Source of the DNA: Morinoia aosen
Taxonomy: Eukaryota > Arthropoda > Malacostraca > Amphipoda > Talitridae
Length of the DNA: 64,000 bases
Reading direction: 5' to 3'
Assembly: GCA_030386875.1 (NCBI GenBank)
Contig: CM059568.1
Coordinates: 26,716,120 to 26,780,119 of the forward strand
Below, piece by piece: positions 53,471-64,000 of the stretch (position 1 is its first letter; every line of letters begins with the position of its first letter). The position numbers and the translations under genes were made by a program. The notes below the pieces were generated by a model that had not been told where the DNA came from, searched no databases, and saw nothing but the letters and a program-made list of their open reading frames with translations.

Positions 53471-53944
53471 ACCATTTAATTTGTCAATTCAGCAACAACA
53501 TCCAAGCGGTCGCACGCTTAGAGTTGCATGTGCACAGCATAATACATAAATCAAAAATGAATTGCACAAATTAATAAAGACATATTAGAGACAACCTCAG
53601 TGATAGATACACATTCCTTTAACCTCGATGTTCGAATACAAAACTTAACCTAAATTAACCTGAAAAGCGCAGCTTAAAGAGCTGAAATTATAGTATACGG
53701 GTTATAGAGAATAATAATGAAACACGAGTTATACAGATAATACGTTAATAGCGCATATCACATAGCAAAATTCCTTAAACTATGATTATTAACCTATAGT
53801 GGAAGCGTTAAATTGAGTAACACAGTTGTCTTACACAGTAAATCGTATTCCGTCGAGTTGTTGCGACGTCAATAACGTAAGTCGTAGACATAGTAAAAAT
53901 GGACTTGTCATTTTAACTCATTATTTAACCCTCCGTAAGGGTAA

Positions 53945-54429
53945 TATATGGTTCAAATTGCTTTTATGAACTTTGGAACCAATCTTAACTTCGGCCCAAT
54001 TACGCTTGACCTTCAGAACCACTCCCGGACCCAACCAAGTTATTTCAAGCTTCTCTTTTTTCCCATGATTTCTCAAAAAGACACGGTCACTAACAATGAC
54101 GTTTTTATTCTTACGCTTGATATTTCTCTAAAGGTTCCTTTCCGTAGTGTTATTCAATATCAAATTCCCAATATTTTCGACAGTACGCGCTGCCTCTTTT
54201 GCTCGAAAATTAACCAAATCTATTTCTTCATCATAACTGTAAGTTATGGTATCAAAACTTTCACTTTGGAAAAATGGACAAGTATCTCTATTGAATACTA
54301 CGTAACTGGGCGTGTCGCCCAAAGTAGAATTTAGTGCACTGTTCAATGCATTTTCGACAACCTCCAGGCACTGGTCCCACTCGGCATGAGGCAAAGAATT
54401 TACGTACAATTTCAACAAATTAGTAATTT
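53945..54429 (-). pseudogene. Element E integrase end, remnant
   Basis: The residues LLKLYVNSLPHAEWDQCLEV, FNRDTCPFFQSESFD and VNFRAKEAARTVENIGNL match the C-terminal half of the integrase of C. The catalytic core is not present in E. Broken. Confidence 0.75.
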
Positions 54430-55929
54430 TCACCGCCTCCTGATATTTATGAGGTATCCCGTACAGGGCTAAATTGAGAACTGGTGCACCCGGTTTCAAC
54501 TGTATCCGGTGCGTCATAACATTTGTAACACCAATAGTTTCCCCTTCTAGCGTAACTACATCACGAAACTGATTTAATAAATTTACCAAAGGTAACTGCA
54601 TGTCCTCTTCATGACATGAAATATCAATATTCGTTAAAGGACGACGTACGTCTTGCTTTCCTACACTCGACACACCGTCTACTTGTGCATCTTCTCCATA
54701 CTCCTCACTACCAGCAAGAACTCGATTTCCGCCGCCCTCGTCAGACTGCAACCCAAGTCTCCCCCCAGCCATGGCCATCATTCCACCACAAACCGAGACA
54801 ACCTGCAATGAATCTGACACAGCGTCAGAACTTTTTTCTACATTATTAGCGTCCCTAAGTGCTGTTTCTACGCTAGTAATATAAATTTCATTCTCGATCT
54901 CATCAGCATTAATTAGTTCCGAATTGCATAACATTGTATTCTCGCTGAAATAAATAGCATCTTCTTGTGCATTTAAAATCATGACAGGCACCACGCCGTC
55001 TTCTTCAACTCGAACAGTTGACTCCGCTAAAAGGGCTCCGTTTTCAAAACCTTTTTTCAAAATTAAATACTCTCCAGGTATTGCCTTTTTAACAAACCCG
55101 TAAATCAACTTCATTGAGTTACTTGGCACCTCCGCCGCAGGGCAATGAACTATCAGCGGAGCTTTTTTTTGTCTCGCCTTCCGCTTTGCCTTGCCTCAGC
55201 CGCCGGCACGGCTTTTTTTACTTCACTGCAGTTACTATTTTTCGCGCAGTAACTGCCTCTGTTGCTCTTCCTGGCAACTATTACATCAGACAATAAACAG
55301 CCACTGTTTACAATACTTTTTATCACGGCTTCTCTACTTAGTTCCGGTTCCACATTCAATTCTTTAAATGGCACAGTAACACCTTCCCGTACCAGGGATC
55401 CGTTTTTAAAGTTTATGATGGCATCACTCAGCACATCTCTTCCTAAGATTAAATCGTAATTAAATTTTGTATCTTTAACAATCAAAGCACTAGTTTTAAG
55501 TACTCTGTTAGTACCAGGAATTGAAATAGTCAAATCGACTTCTCCATTGACATTACTTTTACTGTTAATTCCTTTGGCAGTCAGGCAACTTGGCTTAATT
55601 TCCTCATTTAGGCACTTTATCTGCTTGTAACTAATTAGGCACTTTTCGTAGCCGCTATCTAGGAGGGCACTTAAATACTGATCATTTCGGCTTAAAATTA
55701 TCGTTGGTTTACTAGGTTTACGGAAAGGAACTAATCCGGCGCCTTTTTTCTTGAAATTGCCCCTCAAAACACTAGTGGAGAAGTAAGCTTCAACTGCTTT
55801 GTTTCGTTTTTGATTATAATCCGCAAGCTCTTCGTCTTGCAGTAATTTGTACCTATTATCACACTTGAACAACAGATCAATGAAGGATTCAGATTTTATC
55901 GTCTCGGGCGTATCTGAAATTTCGACCAC
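54430..55929 (-). pseudogene. Element E protease region and linker
   Basis: The frame carries SALLDSGYEKCLISYKQ (D-S-G block) and YDLILGRDVLSDAIINF (second block), then the linker (PSNSMKLIYGFVKKAIPGEY, MILNAQEDAIYFSENTML) and the first residues of the pre-RT region (HRIQLKPGAPVLNLALYGIP). It is clearly related to the same region in C. Broken. Confidence 0.78.
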
Positions 55930-57345
55930 AGCTTTAGGATTTACGAGAGCACTGCTCTGACTCTCGGGCTCAATCTCGTTCTCACTGCTACCTATTCCTG
56001 CACGTCCTGTTTCTATTCCGATAAAAAATCCCGAGCATCTGACTCGGAATCTGCAAAATGCACCTCATGTCTACCACGCGATTGACTACCTTTGTTCGCG
56101 TTGCAACCGCGTAGGTACGCTTTATAGCTTCTAACCTCATTTACCGAAGCTTTACAACTTTTCACAAAATGTGGACCTCCACAAGCGAAACACGCTGGCC
56201 CGCCAATTCCTCTCGTTTTACTCTGGCCTCTATGAGGTCTACAGTCAAAATGATCAACCATGGAACATGAATTACAGAATGGGAAACCTCGTTTTCTAGC
56301 TGCAAAATGCCCTGAGGCCTGACTTGAGCTACTCTCTGTCCGCACGGTATTGCATTCCAAGGAACCTATTCCTTTATCTCCTACGCAACCACTAAATTCC
56401 CTCGCTCTTCCACGAGGATTTCGTCCCCAAGGTCTAGGAGTTGTCCTACGTTGTCCTGCTCGATTCCTACGGTAGTTCCCGTAATTTCCGTAATTTCCGT
56501 AAAAGACTTCACTCCCCTGAAAAGAGTCCTGCGCTGCAACACCTTCCTCAAGACCCTCTGTCACATCTGCTAAATAACTTTCTTTATCGTACCGCGTCGG
56601 GTACTGAACCGCTAGGATTTTCTTTGTCTCAGATTGACTTTGAACAGTAGCTACCAAACGCGCTGGCAGTTCTTCAGACGTACTGAATTGACCTTCAAAA
56701 ATTTTTTCGAGAAGGATTCGTCGAGCAAGGGTACCAAAACCGTAAACGCCAGGCTGTAAGCGATACTGTCTCCAACGAAACGCTTCAATTCCGCCTGGTT
56801 TGCACAAGCCTGGTAATGCGGATGACGCTGCCAGCCTAGGGAAGCTGAATTTAATAGATTCTCTGACAATTTACGTATTTTAGCAAAAGCAGTAACCAAC
56901 TGGTCTGCTAAAGCATCGTTGAGTATCAATTGCAACTCATTGAGATCGCATGCAAGGCGTGAATAAACTTTTCACCACTGCACACATAAATATCATCCAA
57001 GATTTTGATCACTTCCTCGAAAGTATACTGCAGGTCAGAGTTTACCAACTTAGTTACAATTAAATTAAAATCTCCTACTTGCTTGTTGGCAGACTGAACA
57101 AGGAGCTCTTTTTTACTGGCGTCTGAACTCACATCTGGCAGAAGAGACATGTACGCTTTTAAATTCATTACGTGCGTGTTCCAACTCTAATTTTTAAGAA
57201 ATTCAGGATCCTCCCTTCGTCTCCTGCCGCGGAATACAAGAATCTCTGCATTGGACAGTATTGTTCCAGCCCTAGGGATATTAGCAGCAATTTCCCTTGC
57301 TAATAGGGTCCTATCCGTACTACTAGTACTAGATATTAAAATTCA
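55930..57345 (-). pseudogene. gag: Element E gag
   Basis: Pieces correspond to the gag of C in order: NLKAYMSLLPDVSSD, NDALADQLVTAFAKIRKLSE, LLDESFSKKFL and an Arg/Gly-rich part. Two zinc-knuckle-like clusters follow, CNSCSMVDHFDC and CFACGGPHFVKSC; the latter is a good C-C-H-C knuckle. The end SDARDFLSE also matches C. Broken. Confidence 0.75.
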
Positions 57346-58088
57346 AATTAGCACATCACCGTTAATACACACTAGGCAAAAACACACTTCTAAATTCTAA
57401 TAATATACGTTCTAATAATACACGATTAATAATACGCACCCACAAATTTACGCGAAAAACTCGAAACAGTAAAAACACCATTAATACACCAAGAAATTAA
57501 TAAATCATCTCAGCTCTAAATTCACCTACATAACAAATCAGAACAAGTTTAAACTCAACTCACTTTATGAAATTTGATATACCGACGTACGTCATATGGT
57601 AATCCTTTGAAGGTAACGGTAATCCACTACTGCACTGATTATACGCGTAACTGCATTCCCCAGTCTACACTGCCTCAAGGCTTCCGACTGAACGTTTCTC
57701 AGCCTGTCACTCGCTCAGGGCCTAAGTGCAACTGAGCTGTTGTTGCGCTGGCAGTGCAGCCTTGGGCGTTGCAAAAAAAAACTACTCCAAAAAATGAGCT
57801 GCAAAAACATAGAGCTACCTCGCTCACTCTGCTACTGCGCTGCACTCACGCACGCACTGCACAACACACCACCAAAGAAATGTTCTGATGCAATTTATAC
57901 TTAACTCAACACGTCGGACTGAAAGCTGGGACGCCGCTGCAAAACCACGAATGTCGTAGACTTAGACGTAGTTTACGTTGTAGCTGTTGTAGTTGTAATT
58001 TGCAGGTAACACTTTCAAAAGTTTGTTTAGGTTAGAGTATCACTTATTGTCCGTTGCAAAATATCAACACTTTGAGTTTGTTGCACTC
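57346..58088 (-). other. Element E leader between leader ORF and gag
   Basis: Roughly 740 bases without a recognisable protein. It contains the donor-like site at 57558-57563. Composition and length are comparable to the same region of C, but the sequence is largely diverged. Confidence 0.4.
57558..57563 (-). promoter_or_regulatory. Candidate splice donor in the leader of element E
   Basis: On the minus strand TTTCATAAA is followed by GTGAGTTG, matching TTTCATTGCCAAA and GTAAGTGC in C. It lies between leader frame and gag, the right place for a donor feeding a spliced env-type message. Confidence 0.35.
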
Positions 58089-58382
58089 TCACTTATCACT
58101 CGTCGTAGGGGCGGGTCCTCCAAAGGTGATTTCTAACACGATTTTGAGATCTTCTCCTGCATCGAAGAGCAAAACACGAGTACGTGATGGAGAGTCCGTA
58201 TTAATCCAAGCCAAAAGTTGCGCGTATGATTCCAAAAACGCCGCAAACGGAATTTTGAATCCCAGGACAAGAACCGATGGACGAGGCTGCCAAATATGGT
58301 TGTTCTCACTGTTGCCAGTCATCGATGAGACTTCGAAAGTACTGGAAATTTTCAGAACAGGAGCAACTTCAAACTTCTTCAC
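58089..58382 (-). CDS. Element E leader ORF, unknown conserved protein
   Basis: The 97-residue frame lies 70 bases from the 5' LTR. Its core, NNHIWQPRPSVLVLGFKIP, then ESYAQLLAWINTDSP and RTRVLLFDAGED, matches the leader frame of C over 52 residues (about half identical, most other changes conservative). The end reads FGGPAPTTSDK. No known domain is recognised. Position ahead of gag and right after the primer site is the same in both elements. Confidence 0.5.
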   Translation of the reverse strand: MKKFEVAPVLKISSTFEVSSMTGNSENNHIWQPRPSVLVLGFKIPFAAFLESYAQLLAWINTDSPSRTRVLLFDAGEDLKIVLEITFGGPAPTTSDK

Positions 58383-58452
58383 TTATTGATAACTTCGTTA
58401 GCTTGAAAAGTATCACACGATGTCGTGAGTTTGAAAAATACTCGGCCACCAA

Positions 58453-58616
58453 TGTACGGGCCAATGAAACGCTGGAGGTATTCTTGGGTGGAGGCTTTAT
58501 TGGACCGAGACAGGTGAGGCACAGACGAGATACGAAGATGATTGAACATAGACCGAATAGTGACAGCGCTTTATATAGACTGCGAGAAGCAGCAAGCAAA
58601 AGTAAACGCTCGCATA
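58453..58616 (-). repeat. LTR of element E (5' LTR)
   Basis: 164 bp, the partner of 51115-51294. Inward on the minus strand follows TTGGTGGCCGAG, a primer-binding-like site that shares its first eight bases with that of C. Confidence 0.92.
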
Positions 58617-58620
58617 ATAG

Positions 58621-59355
58621 CGAAAACGTCCCTCGATTGAACTAAGATATATTTGATTTAAACATGTTTTCATATTTCATTGCTTATAATTCCTTACATG
58701 CAATGACGTACTTTTCATTCAAAGATTTACATCAAGTCGCATAAATAACCCGCAACCAAAATAACTAAATCATCATCCAGTCCTCGTACGCGATTTTATC
58801 AACATCAAATTGGTCAAAAACATTTACGAACAAAACCCGCAATACTGGCAGACACTAAAATAACAAATAAACCTACTAGGACTGTTATTAAATAATAAAT
58901 TAAGGGATACCAACACCGCAAACTTTTTCTTAGTTTAGCCAGGAACGACAAAACAACTTTTGTGAAAGATGCTGTATAACGTTCCCTACATCAGGCAAAT
59001 CAAACATTTTAGTTTGAAAACTAGAATTTGAAATTTCAAGGCGTATGTGTTATTCCAACAAATAATGAAAAAGGATGGGTAAGTAGCAAACACTTCGAAT
59101 AAATATCTATATAAATATATTTGGAAAATTGATCACAGCAAGATATTGCTTGGGTCAACAAATTATTTGGTTCGTCGTTAAAATAGCGTCATCGGTCTAG
59201 GCTCTGACACGAAGCAGACAACGCAGGAGTACACAGTTTACTTCGTAATTAAATACAGCACAACTCAAACGGTTGTGCCTGTCGTTATTAGGCGTTAAAG
59301 GCCACGATCATCATCAAAGGAAGGTCAAAGGGTATCCATACTTCGGGTTCAGGGG
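58621..59355. other. Intergenic DNA downstream of the RING gene
   Basis: AT-rich sequence between element E and the stop codon of the RING gene. The 3' untranslated end of that gene must lie here on the minus strand, but I found no clear AATAAA signal close to the stop. Nothing else is recognised. Confidence 0.5.
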
Positions 59356-59521
59356 TTAGTACAACCCGAAGAGATACTTGAGGCAGCCCGAAGTCTGGGG
59401 TCCGAAGTCCTCGTCGAGCTGCGGCACAGAGTAGCCGGCCTCCAGGTGCCTCTGGTACTCCACCAGCGGAGACTTGGTCATCCAAAAGCTGGCGCCGGTA
59501 CCGCACACCGGACACGGGCAA
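59356..59521 (-). CDS. RING-finger host gene, terminal exon
   Basis: On the minus strand an acceptor CTTCTTGTTGCAG ends at 59522. The exon then reads CPCPVCGTGASFWMTKSPLV, EYQRHLEAGYSVPQLDEDFG and PQTSGCLKYLFGLY, followed by TAA at 59356-59358. Its CPVC supplies the last two metal ligands of the RING finger begun in the previous exon, and the splice keeps the frame (CA plus T gives His). The exon is GC-rich with C or G at most third positions, unlike the surrounding AT-rich DNA, which marks it as real host coding sequence. I do not recognise the gene. Confidence 0.8.
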
Positions 59522-61927
59522 CTGCAACAAGAAGCATTGCGAAGATATAATTTACAACCACTTTGTAGAGGCTGGATTTGAAAGTCGAATGTCATGGATA
59601 TCTATAAATACATGAGTCACACAAAACTCTAGTTGCACCATGAGTAATTTCATGACTTGTCATGAGTTAATGTGCTGCGTTGCATTGTTTCCGTATGAAT
59701 CTTGCCTAAATCAAATTGAGTACATATGTCAAACAGTATTAAGTTAACAAATTTTTTTTCAACTCACCCTGGGTAGATTTGATTTTTATTTTCAAAACAA
59801 CTCTTTGCTTTGTTAGATGAAGTTTGGGTAAACAGCTCATGTGACGAATACTCAAAGACCATTACGAAATAGTTGTTACTGCCGTGTTTATCGAAAAGTA
59901 TGGGAGAGGTTGACACCATCCACCGATAAATATAAACGTTGAAACTATTTAAGTTGGAATCAAAAAAAATAAATAAATTAATAAGCAATAAGCTTGGTAT
60001 TATATCACTCAGTAAAATTCAAAAAATATATTAATCATCAACGTAAATATCATATGAGGCGCTCAAACCAAGAACATTCAATTATTTCGTATGCCCTCAT
60101 TTTTCAAGCTTGTCATCATTGACATTATTTGCATTTATATATTCCGTAATTTATGAATTTAAATCAGTGTGCACTTAAGGGAACCATGCTCAGGGCATCT
60201 GCAGTCCAAAAGTCGATTCTCCCGATTTTTTTTATTGCTTTAAATGAATTTGAGATATGTCCCCGAATGTCTGTAAAAATATCATGAACGTATCCCAGAG
60301 CTAGCGTCCCCCCCGGGAGGGGGAGAGCATCCCCCTTACGGACCTTTTTTTTCATTTATGAACCTAGAGCACTGAAATTAGGTATACTGATAGGAAATGC
60401 AATTTAGAATCATTTATCATTTATGACAAAATGCGATTTTCTTGAAAAGAAAATGGGAAATCATAGGAAACGACATTTTTTTTTGGGGGGGGGGTTTCTA
60501 AATGCTTCTCCTCCTACAGTTTTTGAGCTACAGTGACGAATTTGGTATCATTGGATGCAGAATAACATGGACATTCAAAAAAAATTCTAAAATTTTCAAT
60601 TTTATTTTTTTTTTATATATATTTCATCATTCATATTCCTCAAGGTAAGCATCCCCATCCGAATATTTTTTTTATTATTGAATTTAGAGCAATGAAATTT
60701 GGTGTACTGATAGGAATTGCAATTTATAATCATTTATCATTCATGACAGAATGCGATTTTCTTGAGAAGAAAATGGGAAATCATAGAAAACGACATTTTT
60801 TTGGGGGGGGGGTTCTAAATGCTTCTTCTCTGATAGTTTCTGAGCTACAGTAATGATTTTGGTATCATTGGATGCAAAATAACGTGGACATTCCAAAAAC
60901 TTGAATGCTTTTCCCCAAATTTCCAATATAAAAATTAAAAAAAAGAAAAAAATCAAAATATTCTCGAGAAAATTCAAATTTATGACGTCATAACTTTGAA
61001 ACAAAAATGAATTTTGAAAAACTTCCTAATGCATTGTGAAGCCCTTGCTTTTCTGCATCCAATGATACCAAAATCATCACTGAAGCTCAAAAACTGTGGG
61101 AGGAGAAGCATTTTTTTTCTTAAATCGTCGATTTTGAACAATCACAATTTTCAATACATTCGTTATAATGGATCCGAAGTTTACACAGCTAGAGCAATGT
61201 GGTTTGCTGCATTTGGAAGTCACAGGTGTAATCTACAATTGCTGTCTACTTGATTTTCAAAAATTTTTACGTGAAATTTTTTCCGTAGACTTTTTACAAT
61301 AAATTTTAACTCTGATTATAGCTTTTTAAAAAAAAATTCTATAAATTCAAAATGAATTCAAATTCAAAAACCGGTAGACAGCATTTTTGGAGAATACGTT
61401 GTACTTTCGCATGCAACAAACCGCATTGCTCTAGCTTTCTAAATTTTGGCGCCATTATAACGAATGTTATACATATATTTTTATTTATTTATCATGAATA
61501 ACTCATTTTCTATGTCCCAATGCAAAAAACTTGAAGGTGAAAAGTTGTTGGGAATCTAGAGATCTAGTAGTCTGAAAATTTTCACAGACGTAAGTCCGAT
61601 AGAAAAAAATCTACGGATGGAAAATCAAGTTTTGGAGAGCATGGTTCCCTTAAAATAACCCTCAATATTCATTCAGACTGAAACAAACTAGTGTGTTTCT
61701 AGCAGTCTGATATCGCATTTCATACGCAATAAAACAATTAACAGAAATATTTTTCAATGAACATAAATTATCGTGAACCCTCTAAAAAAACGACAAAACT
61801 ACATAAAATGAAATCTACCATAGTCATTGATTGCCACAATAAGAAATGGTTGCACGGAACACCCGGTTCCTAAGCTCCCTGCAGGAAGTCAACACTAAAA
61901 TAATAAACGTTAACCAATTGAACTCAC
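59522..61927 (-). other. Intron of the RING gene
   Basis: A 2406-bp intron with GTGAGT donor and TTGCAG acceptor on the minus strand. Apart from the TTAA-flanked element (60179-61649) nothing is recognised; open frames in it (for example 59764-59988 and 60741-61004) are AT-rich and without motifs. Confidence 0.75.
60179..61649. mobile_element. TTAA-flanked inverted-repeat element (non-autonomous)
   Basis: The ends are GGGAACCATGCTC at 60179-60191 and its reverse complement at 61637-61649, both bordered by TTAA (60175-60178 and 61650-61653). A TTAA duplication is typical of piggyBac-type transposons; a TA duplication with an A as first base is the alternative. The 1471-bp interior has no transposase. 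It contains a direct repeat of about 230 bp with period 320 (from 60361 and 60681), a partial inverted copy of it (61052-61112), and another inverted pair (CTAGAGCAATG near 61190, CATTGCTCTAG near 61426). Confidence 0.72.
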
Positions 61928-62593
61928 TGCGGCCTGAGGCGAGAGAAGGCGCAGCGGTCGCAGAGGAAATGGCGACAGCTCGAAAGCACGCAGAACTCGT
62001 CGTCGTCCTGAATGGCGTCCTGACAAACTACGCAGGTCTTCAGGGTCCCGCAGCCCAGCATCTTCTCCACCGTAGAACAGGGCGTGATGGGGAGCTGAAG
62101 GGGGCTGGTAGCAAAAGCCCCCTGCAGAATCAAAGGGAAGACCAAGCTGGCGACCAGATTCTGCATGTGGACGGCACTGTAGAAGGCGGTCTTGCCCTGA
62201 GGAGCGTCACCCACGACGGAGCGCATCTCCTCATACACAGGGTTGAAGAGACACGTTGTACAGGAAACAAAAGCGGGCGAGGTCCCTCAGGTGAGCGATG
62301 GCGTTGCCGTCATAGAGTTGCGGCGAGGTGATGCGCTCCAAGACGAGATTGATGCCTTCCACCACGTCCATAACGTACCACTTCATCGATGGCACGAGAG
62401 GATAAGGAGCAGTCGGGGTGAAGCCATCATAAACACGACCAGCGCCCTTCAAAACAACGGTCAGCACGGACACCAGGGCTCCCACCTGACGCAGGGACGG
62501 ACGCGAGAGGGCGGTGCCCAGGGCTCTCCGCAGCTCGCGGAAGCACATCGGCGGCACGAGGTGTTGGTGGCTCCGTTGGGCTGTGGCTACGTC
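61928..62593 (-). CDS. RING-finger host gene, penultimate exon (one frame change)
   Basis: An acceptor TTTGTCCACAG ends at 62594 and a consensus donor GTGAGT lies at 61922-61927. The exon encodes a mainly helical region (MCFRELRRALGTAL, VGALVSVLTVVLKGAGRVYD, MKWYVMDVVEGINLVLERIT, LRDLARFCFLYNVSL), then EEMRSVVGDAPQGKTAFYSA and a RING start, CVVCQDAIQDDDEFC to CRHFLCDRC. With CPVC of the next exon this forms a C3HC4 RING, typical of E3 ubiquitin ligases. The frame changes near 62245 (one extra or two missing bases in a CT-rich spot, GTGTCTCTTCAACCC), possibly a sequencing error. Earlier exons lie outside the window. Confidence 0.75.
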
Positions 62594-64000
62594 CTGTGGA
62601 CAAATCAAATTGTTTAGTTAAATCGTTCACACCTTTAAGTTAGTTAAATTCTCCACATGAAGAAAATAAAATTAAAGAAAGGAATGGTAGGTACAAGCTG
62701 AGTTCATTACAATTTCATTATAAATAACAACGTGTGAAAATTGGATCATAGAATACTGATAAATTGGTGGCATACATTTTGGAAATTATATGCACATTGA
62801 GCACAGCTGCAAAAATTTAAAAATTGAAAGAGACATGATTTGAGACAAAATTTTTGAAAGAAAACTAGAAAAGTAGTTATTGCTACAGCATAATAAAAAC
62901 ACTAAAGTATCAGCATTGAACGAAGTTAATTTCAGAATGAAGATATTTTGAAAACATTAACAATGCAAGTTAAACATTCAGAGTAACATCTCTAAATGAC
63001 AATCCACGTAGCAATGAAGTTCCTCTGAATATTCGCTAGGCATCCACCTGAACAACCCCGAATGTCCCTAGTGAATATTCGCCTGGCTTCCTAATTTACA
63101 ATATCACCGGGATCTTCATGTTGAATTTTCTAATATATCCCAATGGATACTTAACATCATATATCTTCACAAAAGTAACTTCAAGAATATACATCACCGA
63201 ATATTCTGAAATATAGGGATTTGAATATCCAAATTCGTACCTAAACGAATATTTCTGAGTGCTCATTGATGAGTATTCGTGTGTATCCGCTACAGATATT
63301 TAATATCGAGTTGGAAGTCCATGAATATTCATTCGCGAATATCAAACGACATTCCTTATAGAACGTCGTTAGAATTTCATACATAACTTTCATGAGTATT
63401 CACTACCTACACTTCACTACTACATACCTTGAATAATTAAATATGATACATATTTCGTAGACAAGACGTTGTTAAGCCTCGCATGCGCGTCCATATAACC
63501 ATATTTCTCAGATCGAGCGTTCTGGTTAGCACAGTTGAAACCCATCGCTTTACGTCATGAATGTTAGCTTTGATCGATGTTATCTCTCCTTCCAGCTCCA
63601 CTCCCAGGGTAAATGTCATTGAAAAGACTGTTTACCTAAAAAGCGGTGCTAAAAGTGTCATGTATTTTCATCCTCAACTGACCGCATCATCGGTGAGAGC
63701 ATGTATGCATGAAAACTCTTTGTTTGCTGAGTAGTAGCGTTACTTCCAGTCCCACTCCCTGATTAATTGTCACTGAGGAGACTTTTCATCGTGAGGGCTG
63801 AGCTCAAAGTAGGGCAATACCTTTACAAACGAGAACATTGTTGAATTCGTTAACATTATAGACTGCGAACACGAAAATATCAACTTACTTGAATATAAGC
63901 AATGCAGAAATTCGGCAAATGCAGTTAACGGCTTCCGAAATTGTAGTCTGATGGCCTTCCCCACTACATGCCTAAAAATTGTTGAAGGTCTTGACTTAAC
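62594..64000. other. Upstream intron or flank of the RING gene, with GAATATTC cluster
   Basis: No exon is recognised; the small frames at 63437-63619 and 63770-63964 lack splice-site support and family motifs. Between about 63020 and 63345, GAATATTC-like palindromes recur eight or more times (GAATATTCGCT, GAATATTCGCC, CGAATATTCTG, GAATATTCATTCGCGAATAT). Two related stretches, CTTCCAGCTCCACTCCCAGG near 63590 and CTTCCAGTCCCACTCCCTG near 63746, form a diverged direct repeat. Confidence 0.5.

Larger units (their letters stand above)
51115..58616 (-). mobile_element. Gypsy-like element E, shortened relative of C
   Basis: LTRs at 51115-51294 and 58453-58616 share TGTACGGGCCAATG and differ mainly by a short tandem repeat in the left one; ATAG flanks both ends (51111-51114, 58617-58620). 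On the minus strand it has a leader frame, gag, protease region, remnants of the integrase end, the 28-residue conserved segment and the MGN-membrane gene, in the same order as C. No RT, RNase H or integrase core is visible. It is broken in several places and could only move with help from a related element. LTR similarity suggests moderate age. Confidence 0.88.

Noticed and set aside
61846-62617. Plus-strand frames of 161 and 124 codons
   Set aside because: They are antisense shadows of the RING gene exon, which has splice sites and RING ligands on the minus strand.
63437-63964. Two minus-strand frames considered as upstream exons of the RING gene
   Set aside because: No convincing acceptor and donor pairs, no coding bias and no family motif.

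Overview
This window looks like arthropod, probably insect, nuclear DNA. It has eukaryotic splice signals, one spliced host gene, a CR1/L2-type LINE, a PIF/Harbinger element, and BEL/Pao, Ty3/gypsy and Ty1/copia retrotransposons of the kinds common in insects. I cannot name the species. Almost all of the first 58.6 kb is mobile DNA, much of it nested. Non-mobile DNA is AT-rich; some elements (gypsy A, the tail of the first BEL copy) are GC-richer.

Layout. 1-3509: 3' half of a BEL/Pao element with a long LTR-like end that carries a 31-bp tandem array. 3512-8163: a decayed CR1/L2-like LINE with an OTU-like domain in ORF1, itself hit by a 0.4-kb insertion. 8164-8663: assembly gap, followed by four copies of a 119-bp satellite. 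9146-22810: gypsy element A, split by a Harbinger element (10935-12737, TAA duplication, MADF and transposase exons) and by a minus-strand gypsy element B (15425-20542, 400-bp LTRs, GACCC duplication). 22811-26130: 5'-truncated copia. 26133-48031: two inverted copies of a GCATAT-rich repeat F, one of which holds gypsy-like element C (27145-45535). C holds an almost whole BEL/Pao element D (31749-40173, CTGG duplication). A tRNA-derived SINE lies between the two F copies. 49526-50515: a separate long hairpin. 51115-58616: element E, a shorter relative of C without a visible polymerase region. 59356-62593: the last two exons of a RING-finger host gene on the minus strand, with a TTAA-flanked inverted-repeat element in the intron.

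The most interesting signal is in the related elements C and E. Besides gag and pol, both carry matching small reading frames that I do not recognise. One, in the env position, is a 97-109 residue protein that starts MGN (a myristoylation-type start), has a conserved SRTDLLPD block and then a single membrane segment with following lysines. Another lies just after the primer-binding site, ahead of gag (conserved core around GFKIP and AGED). A third is a 28-residue conserved segment between integrase and the MGN frame. Splice donor-like and acceptor-like sites sit at matching places in both copies, as expected if the MGN protein is made from a spliced message in the way gypsy env is.

Limits: everything was read by eye. 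Domain calls rest on motifs, LTR divergences on hand counts, and no database search was run. Retroelements are treated as fossils and described only at the level of extent, parts and state.
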